Below are positions 27,298-36,720 of a DNA stretch of 64,000 nt, in pieces (the stretch's first letter is position 1; each line of letters opens with the position of its first letter). A program made the position numbers and the translations under genes. The notes under the pieces were generated by a model. That model made no database searches. It saw only the letters and a list, made by a program, of their open reading frames with translations, and was not told the DNA's origin. Source of the stretch: Bog-473 sp963730785 (GTDB lineage: Bacteria > Actinomycetota > Acidimicrobiia > Acidimicrobiales > RAAP-2); NCBI GenBank assembly GCA_963730785.1, contig CAVSTF010000010.1:62001-126000 (forward strand), in the 5' to 3' direction.

Positions 27298-28415
27298 CCC
27301 ATCCCTTCGACGATGCCTGTGCCGCCGTCGCCGCCCCCGACCCCCTCGCCCGTGACGAGGCCCGCGAGCACCACGGGCGGCTGACCAAGCCCGCCGGTTC
27401 GCTCGGCCTCCTGGAGGAGATCGGTATCGCGCTGGCCGGCATGGCCCGCCAGAGCCCGCCGCCCATTCCCGAGCCGGCGACCGTCGCCGTCTTCGCCGGC
27501 GATCACGGCGTGGTCGGACTCCGGCGTGACCCCGTGGCCCTCCGAGGTGACCGGCCAAATGGTGGCCAACTTCTGCGGCGGCGGGGCGGCCATCAGCGCC
27601 ATCGCCCGCCAGGTCGGCGCCGAGGTCATCGTCGTCGATGTGGGTGTGGCCGGCGAGCTCGACCCCGCCCCGGCGTTGTTGCGCCGCAAAGTCCGCCCCG
27701 GTACCGCCAACCTCGAGTTCGAGCCGGCCATGACCCGTGACCGAGGCTCTGGCTGCGCTCGATGTCGGCGCCGAGGTCGCCCGTGAGCTCATCGCCACCG
27801 GTGCCCGCTGTCTCATCACCGGGGACATGGGGATTGGCAACACCACGGCTTCGGCCGCCCTGATCGCCTGTTTCACCGGACGGGCGGTGGCGGAGGTGGT
27901 GGGGCGGGGGACCGGGATCGACGACCCGATGCTGCGCTCACAAGACGGCGGTGATCGAGACGGCGCTGCGACGCACGGCGGCGGCGACGGGCTCGGCTCC
28001 GAACCCGATCCGCTCGACGTGCTGGCCTCGCTCGGCGGCCTCGAGATCGCCGGACTGGCCGGCTTCATTGTCGGTGGGGCCGCCGCCGGGGTGCCCGTCC
28101 TCATCGATGGGGTGATCGCCGCCGCCGCGCTCATCACCGCCGCCGCCCTCTGCCCGACGGCGGTCGAGTACTGCCTGGCCGGGCACCAATCGGCCGAACC
28201 TGGTTCCCGGGCCGTGCTGGAGCACCTCGGGTTGCGGCCGCTCTCGAATCTCGACCTGCGCCTGGGCGAGGGCACCGGCGCCTGCCTCTCGCTGCCCATC
28301 GTGCAGACGGCAGCCCGGGTGTTGAACGAGATGGCCACCTTCGACCAGGCCGGCGTCACGCACAAGGACGAGCACCGCCTGGCCGACCGGCGACGATGCA
28401 TGTCACCCCGGCTGA
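27294..28415 (+). CDS. cobT: Nicotinate-nucleotide:dimethylbenzimidazole phosphoribosyltransferase CobT, frameshifted
   Basis: Makes alpha-ribazole phosphate from dimethylbenzimidazole and nicotinate mononucleotide. HHGRLTKPAGSLGLLEEI and VAVFAGDHGVVG are typical N-terminal motifs. Further on come EVTGQMVANFCGGGAAISAIARQ, CLITGDMGIGNTTASAALI, VVGRGTGIDD, DVLASLGGLEIAGLAGF, VPVLIDGVIAAAAL and the catalytic Glu in LRLGEGTGA. Indels lie near 27520, 27735 and 27945 and at the end. GTG 27294 is within an apparent fusion with bluB. The stop is uncertain; 28415 assumes one more indel. Confidence 0.88.
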
Positions 28416-28511
28416 CCTGCCAAAATGGGGCAGCGCAAGACGTTGTCGCATCTATCGTTCTGCTCAGTAACGAACTAGTAGTAATCCGCCGACCCCCTCA
28501 GGAGTTTGTCT

Positions 28512-29340
28512 ATGCCTCGTCACCTCGCCCGTGTCGCCGCTCTTTTCGCCCTGGCCATCACCGCGTTGGTTGGCCTCGGCGCCGGCATCTTTACGGGTGG
28601 CACTGCGGGGGCATCGGGTGGAGTCCAGTTGGGCGGGGCCCTCATCAAGGCCAGTTGGCCCAGAATGCGGCGACTCAAGGCACCTCCGAGAACTGGTCCG
28701 GGTACGTCGTGCACGCCCGCCGGCGGCCACGTCACCGGCGTGTCCGGGACGTTCATGGCCCCTGCGGCCGGCGACTTCCTGCCCGGCCTGGCCTCCACGT
28801 GGGCCGGCATCGGCGGCGACGGCACGCCCGATCTGATCCAGGCCGGCATGGCCGAGGGCTCGTTCCCGTCCCGCGATTTTGGCGCCGTACTACGCCTGGT
28901 ACGAGCTGCTGCCTGGCGGCGCCGGTGCAGTTGACCAACTGCGTCGGCGATGCGAACTGCACGGTGAACCCCGGCGACCAAATGGCGGTCAAGATCACCC
29001 AGACCGGCGCCACGAAGTGGACCATTCATCAGACCGACGTCGGGCACTGGACCTGGACCGATACGAACATTCAGTACGCGTCGCACAATGCCTCGGCCGA
29101 GTGGATTCTGGAATCGCCCACGCTGCTGGTTGCTCCGCTCGAGCTGGCCGGCGTCGGCGTGGTGCATTTCGGTTCGTTTGCCTCCTACGCGTGAACAACG
29201 GCCCCCCGAAGGCAATCTCGACCGGCAACCCACTGGCCTTCTCCATGAACCTCTTCGGCTTGGGCGTGGTGACAGAGGCGACGCCGTCGTCGTTAGCCAA
29301 GGACGGTCAGTCGTTCAATGTGTGCGCCTACGCGCCGGAT
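28512..29340 (+). CDS. Secreted peptidase G1 (eqolisin, glutamic peptidase)-like protein, frameshifted
   Basis: ATG 28512 has CAGGAG upstream, then a signal peptide (RVAALFALAITALVGLGAG) to about residue 35. Fragments then read SENWSGYV, VTGVSGTFMAP, TWAGIGGDGTPDLIQAG, YYAWYELLPGGA, NPGDQMAVKITQTG, a TW-rich strand and ASAEWILESP. This is the order and spacing of eqolisin beta-sandwich peptidases, whose catalytic pair is a Gln and the Glu in EW(I/V).E. A TGA at 29192-29194 seems to be another frameshift, since VNNGPPKAIS..NPLAFSMN continues the fold. Indels lie near 28650, 28715, 28890 and 29190. It may be an acid-acting peptidase. No operon partner. Confidence 0.72.
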
Positions 29341-29957
29341 TGCGCTGCCGCCGTCCTGAGGCTGATCGGGCGAACAGATTTGGCAGGGCCGCAAGCCGCC
29401 CAGCGCTGAGGCCGTGACCGTCCGCGTCTCATTGGCGTGATGGGCGATGACCGGGCAGTCGGCTCGGTGATAGACGGTGCCCGACGTGGTGGCCAAATAC
29501 GTCTGCTCGACCGTCGCCGCCGTCCCCGTCCCCGCCGCCACGCCCGGCACCGTTCGCCGCCCCGGCACCGTTCGCCACGATCGGCCTTCAGCAGCTCGAC
29601 CATCAGCTGTTGCTGTTCCTCGTGATGGAGCTCGGCCTGGTCGTAAATCCGGTAGAGCCAGTGCCCCCAATAGAGCAGCCCGCCGACCACCATGCAGCCC
29701 AGACCGGCGAACGAGCCGCTGACCATGTAGGGGATCTGTTGCTGCTCGACCCGGGCGTGGGCCGCGCCGTACCAGGCCAGCAGAATGAAGACGACGCCGA
29801 GCGGGATCAGCATGGAACCGGCGACGACCTGCCAGCTGTTGCGCACATCGAGCCGGTTGCTCTCGCTCTTGGTCGCCGCCGGCGCGTCTGGCGGCGAAGT
29901 CGAAGGCCACGCTTGCGGGTGGGCTCCTTCCGTCACATTTTCTGACACAGCAACCAT
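29293..29957 (-). CDS. Small membrane protein with C-terminal Ada-like Cys/His motif, one frameshift
   Basis: ATG 29957 has AAGGAG upstream and overlaps the TGA of the gene before it. Residues ~40-62 and ~75-98 are membrane helices, with ARVEQQQIPYMVSG between them. A charged stretch, HHEEQQQLMVELLKADRG, follows. After a shift near 29580 another frame reads TTSGTVYHRADCPVIAHH and LGGLRPCQICSP. The H-x3-C and C-x2-C sets recall the zinc motif of the Ada N-terminal domain. I infer a metal-binding or redox membrane protein. The stop could be at 29328 or 29293. Confidence 0.55.
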
Positions 29958-31485
29958 CACGATCTCCTTCCGGTGACGAACTGCCACCGTGCCAACAGCA
30001 AGAGGGGTAGGCCGCCAGGAGGCAGGCCAAGAGGGCGGTGATCGGTCCAGCCCAGCGGGGGCGGGATGCCGTGGATGGGGAAGTCGGCGGCGGCGGTCGG
30101 GGCGGGGCGGGAGTGGCGTTGCGCGGTGGCGACTGCCCGGACCGGTCACCGGGACGGTTGCGGTGGTGCCGAACCGTGTCGGTGACGGCGGTGGGGAAGA
30201 AGCCGGCCCCCAGGGAGGCGTGCTGGCCGAGGTGGACGGGGTGGTCGACGTGGGCACGGACGTGTGTCGTCGCGGTCGCGTTCACGCTGCTGGTGCCGAG
30301 CCGAAGGTGATGGAGGTCGAGGCGGTGTAGAGCCCGGCCGGCAGCCCGACGTTGCCCAGCTCGGGGACCGGGATGGTCGGGCTCGCCCGGAATGAACGGG
30401 ACGTCGAACTGGTGCGAAGGGCGATCGACCAGTCCGCCGGCGTCGGCCGTGGCCTGGCCGCCCGATGAGGTGAGGGAGGGGTCGAGGACGCGGATGGAGA
30501 TGCCATCTTGGGCCAGCGTGGCGTTGACGGTTTGCTGCAGCTGTGCCGGCGTGACGCCCGGCGCGCCGGTGCTCGACGCCGCGATGTGCACGCCCGTCGC
30601 ATCGATATACGCCGACTCCCCATCCACCGTCACCTCCCCCAGCCGCAAGCTCGCCGCCGGCGTCCCGGTGGTGCCGTCCGACGTGGCGGTGGCGGTCGAA
30701 GTGAGGCCGCCGATGGTCGATCATCCCGGCGATGTCGATGGCCTTGATCGTGCGTGGCTGACGTAGCGGTGACGCGTCGACGGTGCCGAGAGTGACGTTG
30801 TTGGTGGCGCTGATGTTGCCGACGTCGATCAGGCTGGCCGTCGGCCTCCTTGGTCAGCGCCAGCGATCCGGCCAGGCCCTCGGCCAGCGCGGTCGTCCCG
30901 AGGGCCGAGTTGGTGGCCGACAAGGCGGCGTCGGTGGCCGACAGCGCCTGGTTGATGCCGTCGGAGAGGTTGTCGAGGGAGAGGTCGCTGATGGTACCGG
31001 TGGCGTCCCCGCCGTTGGCCGAGCTGTCGGCCACGCTGCTGAAGATGCTCGGCTGCAGCGCCGTGGCCGCCGCCGGCGGGATGCCGAAGGTGGCGTGCGC
31101 CGTGTAGCCCGGCGACGTCGGGTACTTGCTCTCGGCCAACAGCGGATCGTTGAGGGGCAGGGCCGGCGCGCCGAAGGTGATGAGCAGGCTGCCCAGGTCG
31201 GCGGCGATGTCGCCCGGGTAATAGGGAGCGCCGACCGAGTCGACCACCGGCCCGCTGCCCACCTCGGTCCGGGCGAACGGCACGTCCTCTTCAATGAGGT
31301 TCTCGTTGGGCAGCGGCACCACGTTCGGCACGTTGAAGGCGAACTGCGCTCCGATGGCCAGCGCGCTGGCGTTGTAGCCCGACCAGCGAAGTGTCGTGCC
31401 CCAGCCACCGTGGCCCAACCAACGGGCCCCACCGCCAACGCCGTCCCCGCCACCATCGTCATGACGACGCCGCCAGCCGCCGCAT
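29957..31485 (-). CDS. Large secreted surface protein with C-terminal membrane anchor, unknown function, frameshifted
   Basis: The N-terminal part, from ATG 31485 or 31462, has MTMVAGTALAVGPVGWATVAGA, a signal-like segment. In other frames it continues with ALAIGAQFAFNVPNVVPLPNENLIEEDVPF, APYYPGDIAADLGSLL, SDLSLDNLSDGINQ, an Ala/Thr/Ser-rich region with repeated LSATDAALSATNSALG, LGEVTVDGESAYIDATGVHI and LPAGLYTASTSITFG. The end reads WAGPITALLACLLAAYPLLLLARWQFVTG, a membrane anchor with basic tail. I do not recognise the family. It lies two bases before the livF stop on the same strand, so it is probably in the liv operon. Confidence 0.5.
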
Positions 31486-31486
31486 C

Positions 31487-32239
31487 TCACGCCGCCCCGC
31501 CCAGGTAGGCCGACGCCAGCGCCCCCGAGCGCATGTCCGCCGGCTCACCCACATCGACGATGACGCCCTTGTCCATCACATACACATAGTCCGCCAAGCC
31601 CAAGCGCCGCCTCGATGTACTGCTCGACCACCAACAAACTCACCCCCGCCGCCGGCCCTCGCCCGCAGCCGCTCAAACAGCTGCCCGACGATCAGCGGCG
31701 CCAGCCCCATCGAGATCTCGTCCACCATGAGCAGCCGGGGCCGCGCCATCAGCGCCCGGGCCAACGCCAACATCTGCTGCTCCCCGCCCGACAGACTCCC
31801 GGCCAACTGCCGCAGCCGAGCGCCGAGGGCCGGAAAGAGTTCGATCCCTTCGGCCACCGGGTCGACGTCGCTTCCAACTGCGGTGGCGGCCACCTCTAAG
31901 TTCTCGCGCACCGACAGACTGGGGAACACGCCGCGGCCCTCGGGCACGTGCACCACACCCATCCGGGCGATCCGGTGCGCCGCCATGCGGTCGACCCGCC
32001 GGCCGTCCACCAGAATCCGCCCACTCTGCGCCCGGATCACGCCCGATATGGCCCGAGCGTCGTGCTCTTCCCCGCCCCATTCGGCCCGAGCAACGCCACC
32101 ACCGATCCCGGTCGGCACCACCAAGCTCACATCCCGCAGCGCCCGCACCCCGCCGTAGGCCACCTGCAGGTGCCGAACTTCCAGCGCATTCTTCGCCGAC
32201 CCCGCCGCCGCCCCGGCCGCCGGCGTCGTTAGATGACAT
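31487..32239 (-). CDS. livF: Branched-chain amino-acid-type ABC transporter ATPase LivF, frameshifted
   Basis: The second ATPase of a HAAT-family importer. Readable parts are LEVRHLQVAYGGVRALRDVSL at the start, MGVVHVPEGRGVFPSLSVRENLEVAA, LSGGEQQMLALARALMARPRLLMVDEISMGLAP, and a tail read from other frames: DYVYVMDKG and AYLGGAA. The Walker A region is split by indels near 32080. Others lie near 32200 and 31640-31600. ATG 32239 follows the livG stop by four bases. Confidence 0.85.
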
Positions 32240-32243
32240 TGAC

Positions 32244-33046
32244 TTAGTGAACACTGGCGTCTCCGAGGTAGGCCGCCCGGACCAGATCATCGGCGCGGAT
32301 CTCGGCGGGCGTCCCATGGGCGATCACCTGACCGAAATCGAGCACGGTGAGTGCGGCTGCACACGTCCATGACGAGTGCCATGTCGTGTTCGACCAGCAG
32401 GATCCCGGGTGCGCCGTGCCGCCCCCTCATTGTCGGCCGATCCGTCGCCCGTCCCGCCGACGGGGCTGCCGATCACGGTGCGCAGGACGGCGCTGAAGGC
32501 GGCGGTTTCGGCGGCGTCGAGGCCGGAGCCGGGCTCATCGAGCAGGAGGAGGCGGGGGTCGGTGCACAGGGCGCGGCCAAGCTCGACCATCCGACCCTGG
32601 CCGGTGGAGAGCTCGCCGGCCGGTCGGTCGGCCAGGGGCCACAGGTCGAGCAAGTCCATGATCTCCCGGACCCGCTCCCGCCGCCGGTTCCGACCCCGGC
32701 CGAGGACGCCGCCCGGGTGCGACGACTCCCAGGCGGCGACGAGGTTGTCGTCGACGGTGAGGCGGGTGAACAGCGCCAGGCGCTGGAAGGTGCGGGCCAT
32801 GCCGGCTCGACCCCGGCGATGCGCCGGCCACTTCGAAATGTCCTGTCCCATATATGACACTTCGCCACCGACGGTGGGTTGCAGCCCGATCAGGACGTTG
32901 AACATGGTCGTCTTGCCGGCGCCGTTGGGGCCGATGAGCCCGACGATCTGGCCGGCGGGGACATTGAGTGACACGTCGGCGAGGGCGTCGAGGCCGCCGA
33001 AACGGACCGAGATGGCTCGAGCGGACAAGACGTGGTCGTGGTCCAT
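32244..33046 (-). CDS. livG: Branched-chain amino-acid-type ABC transporter ATPase LivG, frameshifted
   Basis: The first ATPase of the importer. ISVRFGGLDALADVSLNVP, Walker A GLIGPNGAGKTTMFN, MARTFQRLALFTRLTVDDNLVAA, ELSTGQGRMVELGRAL and Walker B LLLLDEPGSGLDAAE are all in one frame from ATG 33046. After indels near 32420 and 32350 the frame continues with GILLVEHDMALVMDVC and DLVRAAYLGDASVH, the normal LivG ending. The stop TAA lies at 32244-32246. Confidence 0.88.
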
Positions 33047-33081
33047 CAGAGCCAGGTTGGGCGCAGGGACGGGTCCGGGCG

Positions 33082-34152
33082 CTATCGGGCATGGGCTCGA
33101 CTCGATACGGCGCCATTGGTCGAAATGGCGGAAGTCGGGGTCGGGGCAACGTCGGCAATGTCGGCAACGGAGTCGGCAACGGCGAGAACGTCCCGGCGGG
33201 GGAGGGGACGCAGGACGGCGAGGAGGTAGCGGATCTGGCGGCGGGTCAGGGCGACGGTGCCGTCGATCTCTTGCGCCAGGCCGATGACGCCGACGGCGAT
33301 ACCGAGCGGGATGATCTGGGCCACCTTGGGTGGGATGGGGAGCAGCTGCACGGCGTACACGCCTCCCGCGATGAGGGCACCACTGATGACCGACCGACCG
33401 CCCAGGACGACGAGCAGCAGCACCGTGAGGGAGGTCGACCACATGAAGTCGATCGGCGTGATGGATTGTTGGAGGGCGCCGTAGAAGGCCCCACCAATCG
33501 CCGCCACCATGGCGCAGATCACGAACACGACGAGCTTGGTCACCGTGAGGTTGACGCCCAGCGTGGAAGCGGCGAGGGGTGAGTCACGCAGGATGTGCAG
33601 TCGGCGCCCGACCGGGCCCGTTGCGAAGGGCGTAAGCGGTGACCGCGACCACGCCGAAGACCACGACGACGAGTTCGTACAGGCTGGCCCGGCCGGTGAA
33701 GGACAGCCCGAAGAAGTGGGGTCGGGGCACGGTAATGCCGGTGAGGCCACCGCTGACGTCGGAGCGGTTGAAGACGACGTTATCCATGATGAGGGCGAAA
33801 GCCAGGGTGGCCAGCGCGAGGTACAGCCCGGACAGCCGTAGCGACACCAGGCCCACGATGATCCCCAGCGGCGCCGCCAACAGCATGCCGATCAGCACGG
33901 CGAAGAGGAAGTGCTGGCCGTGGGCGCCGGCCAGATGGCCGGCGGTGAACGCGCCGACACCGACGAAGGAGAACTGGCAGAGCGAAATTTGGCCCGCCCA
34001 ACCGGTCAGCACGACCAGGGTCAGGGCGATCAAGGCGTAGATCGAGCGCCGCCGTGACCTCAATCAGGCGGGGTCCGGGCACGGCCAGCGGGACCAACGC
34101 GGCGAGGACCAGTCCACCGGCGCCCAGGCCGGCCTGGCGATTGCGGACATTT
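33082..34152 (-). CDS. livM: Branched-chain amino-acid-type ABC transporter permease LivM, frameshifted
   Basis: A permease with about nine helices. From the N-terminal side: LIALTLVVLTGWAGQISLCQFSFVGVGAFTAG, a LivM hallmark; GLVSLRLSGLYLALATLAFA; and, after a shift near 33620, GRRLHILRDSPLAASTLGVNLTVTKL, GGAFYGALQQSITPIDFMWSTSL and LLVVLGGRSVISGALIAGGV. Another shift lies near 34060. The start is uncertain; ATG 34152 is a possibility, and the boundary to livH is not clear. The C-terminal tail after ~33250 is unconserved. Confidence 0.82.
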
Positions 34153-34189
34153 CACCGGCAGCCCCCGGAGACGGATCGCGAGACGTGGC

Positions 34190-35096
34190 CGAGGTCGAGT
34201 CGACAGGCGTTTCGAGGTGGCGCCGACCTCTTTGAGCCGGGAGCCCATGACGATCAGCAACACGAACAGCGCCAAGTAGGGCAGCGCCGCCTCGACGTTG
34301 GACACCGTTCCCGAGTTGGCGTACTTCGACAGGAGGCTGCCCGCCGACCCCCAACAGGATCCCTCCGGTATAGGCCCAGGGGAGGGAGACGAGGCGTCCC
34401 AGCACAGCCGGCGCAAAGGCATAGATGACGACCAGCACGAGCTCGTTGACGTCGAGGCCTTGGCTCGGGCTGATGAGGATGCCGACCAGGGCGGCGAAGA
34501 CGGTGGAGAGTATCCAGGCCACTCGGCGCACGTGGTCGCCGTGGAGTCCGATCATGTCGGACAGGTCCGGGTTGTCGACCACGGCCCGGGTCGACCGGCC
34601 GAAGCGGGTGTGGCGGAGGAGGGCCCACAGCAGCGCCGCCATCGACAGCGAGATGATCAGGTTGCCGAGTTGGTCGTAGCCGACGTGGAGGTGCGAGCCC
34701 AGCACGAAGGTGGACGTGGGGAGGATGGCTTGGAGCTGGCGGTCTTGCGTCGCCATAGATGAGTGGGACGAGGGCTTCGAGCGCCGCCAGCACCCCGAGC
34801 GACACCACGATCTGCACTTCGGTGGCCAGGCCGGCCAGGGGGCGGAAGAGCAGTTCGAGCACGAAGCCCAGCGCCGGCGCCACGACGAGGAACAGGATGG
34901 GCATGGCGATCCAGGCCGAGAGGCCCCAGTTGTCGTGCAGCTCCCAGTAGGTGAAGGCGCAGAACATGGCCAGCGCGCCATAGGCGAAGTTGAAGACGCC
35001 GACTGTCTTGTAGGTGAGGACGACGCCCATGGCCGCCAGCCCATAGATGCTCCCCGTGAACACCCCGATGACGATGAACGGCCAGAGGCTGCTCAC
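34190..35096 (-). CDS. livH: Branched-chain amino-acid-type ABC transporter permease LivH, frameshifted
   Basis: GTG 35096 overlaps the TAG of livK. The protein reads FIVIGVFTGSIYGLAAMGVVLTYKTVGVFNFAYGALAMF, a typical LivH start with the conserved NFA.G. Then come TEVQIVVSLGVLAALEAL and, in a second frame, TRFGRSTRAVVDNPDLSDMIGLHGDHVRRVAWILSTVFAALVG (the cytoplasmic EAA-like loop) and SPSQGLDVNELVLVVIYAFAPAVLGR. A third frame gives AALPYLALFVLLIVMGSRLKE. Shifts lie near 34750, 34390 and 34340. The 3' limit is approximate. Confidence 0.82.
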
Positions 35097-36632
35097 TATG
35101 AGGCCTGGACCACCTGGCCGCCGCAGAACAACCCCGTGGAGGGCGATTTGCGGACGAAGCCCGATGCCCTTGACCGTGACGTCGACGTCGCACGGATAGG
35201 CGCCCCGGGACGATGGCGTGTAGCCGCCGAGCGCCCCGCCGCCGGTCCAGTTGACCATGGTGTCGAGAGCCTTGACCAGGCTGGCCCGGGTCGGATCGTG
35301 GCCACTCTGTATGAGGGCATAGATCAACATCTGCGCCGACTCCCAGGCCAAGAAGCCGAAGCCACTCGGTTGGTCGCCCGGCTCATAGGTGGCCAGCTGC
35401 TGCTGGTAGAGCTGGACCATGGGCTGCGGCTCGTTCAGTGGGACGAACGGGAGCGCCACGATCAGACCCTGGGCGGCGCTCTGCCCGGCCGTGGCGATGA
35501 GGGCCGGCGTGTAGGCATCGAAGGTCGCCGCCACGTAGGGGACGACGTAGGCCTGCTGTTGCATGGCCTGGAGCAGCTTGGCGTTGCCGGTCACGTCCAT
35601 GGTGTCGAACGACCCGTTGCAGCCGTGTCTGCTGCATGCTCTCGACGTCGGATTCGAGCGAGGCCGACGCCGGCGACACGGCGAAGTCGCGAGTAACAGA
35701 CCGTGCCGCCCATGTGCTGGTAGACGTACTCGTACTCCTGGGCCGCCTGGGCGCTGATGGCGATCGAATACGACAGGAAGGCCATGCGGGTGGGGAGGTA
35801 GCCGGACTGCTTGGCCAGTTCGAACGTGGCGTTATCTATGAAGTAGGGGCCGCTGGGGCCGTCGGGCTGGTCGCAACTGCCGGCGGCGGGCGACCAGTAG
35901 ACCGGCTCCTCGCTGCGATCACAGTTGATGGCGAACCCGATGTCGGGAATGTTGGCCGCCGTCATGGCCGGGACCCCGCCGTTGTCGGCGTCCGACGGTC
36001 GACCCCACGAAGGCCAGCGACTTGGGAATGAGGTCGGCCACGTCCGAGCGCGTTCGTCGATGCGTTCTGCTGGTCATCCTCCACGTCGAGATTCAGGTGC
36101 CGCCCGCAGATGCCCCCGGCGGCGTTGACGGCGCCGAAGAGGGCCTCGACGCCCTGGCTGCCCTGCGGGAAGCTCCCGGTCAGCGGCCCGGTCAGCCCGC
36201 TCACATTGCCGAACGTGATCTGGTTCGGCGTGACGCCCGACGTCGGAGGCCGTGTTGCCGGCCGCCGATCGGGCAGTCGGCCGCCTCGCCGCCGGCCGCG
36301 AAGTTGAAGCCGGCCGAGGTCGGGGAGCTCAGGACCGATCCCGCCGCCGCTGGCCGACTTCGGGCTGGCCGCAGCCGGTTGCCCCACCGGTCGGCGTGGC
36401 GGCCGCACCTGATGCGCCGCACGGCCGTGGTCGTCGTGCGCGCCGCCCGGCGATCGTGGTCGTCGTCGCTCCGGTTGCAGCCCCGCCGAAGCGGCAGCGG
36501 CGGTGGTCGGGGCCGTCCCGGGTGGCGCCCAGATAGGCCGGCACCCGGGCCCCACAGGATGCGATGCAGCACGCTCAGCGCGGCCGCCCCGAGTGCCGAC
36601 CGCCCCCACGTTTTCCGCCCCGACTTCGTCAC
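35096..36632 (-). CDS. livK: Substrate-binding protein of the Liv-type ABC transporter, frameshifted
   Basis: GTG 36632 has AGGGGGG upstream, then a basic and hydrophobic signal segment and a long Thr-rich linker. Further on, in shifting frames: DCPIGG, VTPNQITFGNVSGLTGPLTGSFPQGSQGVEALFGAVNAAGGICGR, the start of a type I periplasmic-binding fold; NIPDIGFAINCDRSEEPVYWSPAAGSC; and VPYVAATFDAYTPALIATAGQSAAQGL. The tail has SGFGFLAWESAQMLIYALIQSG and ends GLFCGGQVVQAS. Many cysteines suggest an exported protein with disulfides. The ligand may not be an amino acid; actinobacterial members of this group are diverse. Confidence 0.8.
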
Positions 36633-36683
36633 GTCTGGCCCCCCTGAGCCGATTCCCGCTCCTTGGGCTGACCCTATCCGTTC

Positions 36684-36714
36684 CCTGACATGGGCGTCAG
36701 GGTTCCGGTACCCT
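36684..36714 (+). promoter_or_regulatory. Candidate promoter with inverted repeat before the amidohydrolase gene
   Basis: CTGACA at 36685-36690 (five of six with TTGACA) and TACCCT at 36709-36714 are 18 bases apart. TACCCT ends six bases before ATG 36721, giving a leaderless transcript. CCTGAC-N6-GTCAGG at 36684-36701 is a perfect inverted repeat over the -35 and could be a repressor site. Confidence 0.45.
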
Positions 36715-36720
36715 TGCACT

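Noticed and set aside
25662..28415. CobC-BluB-CobT triple fusion
   Set aside because: The frames happen to join at both junctions, but each has a GCATGACC or GCGTGACC site where a normal overlap would occur, and frameshifts nearby make the frame unreliable.
24896..32858. Two copies of the AT-rich string CATATATGAC as a regulatory or recombination motif
   Set aside because: Both copies fall inside conserved coding sequence and code ordinary residues. Ten bases shared twice in 64 kb is not striking.
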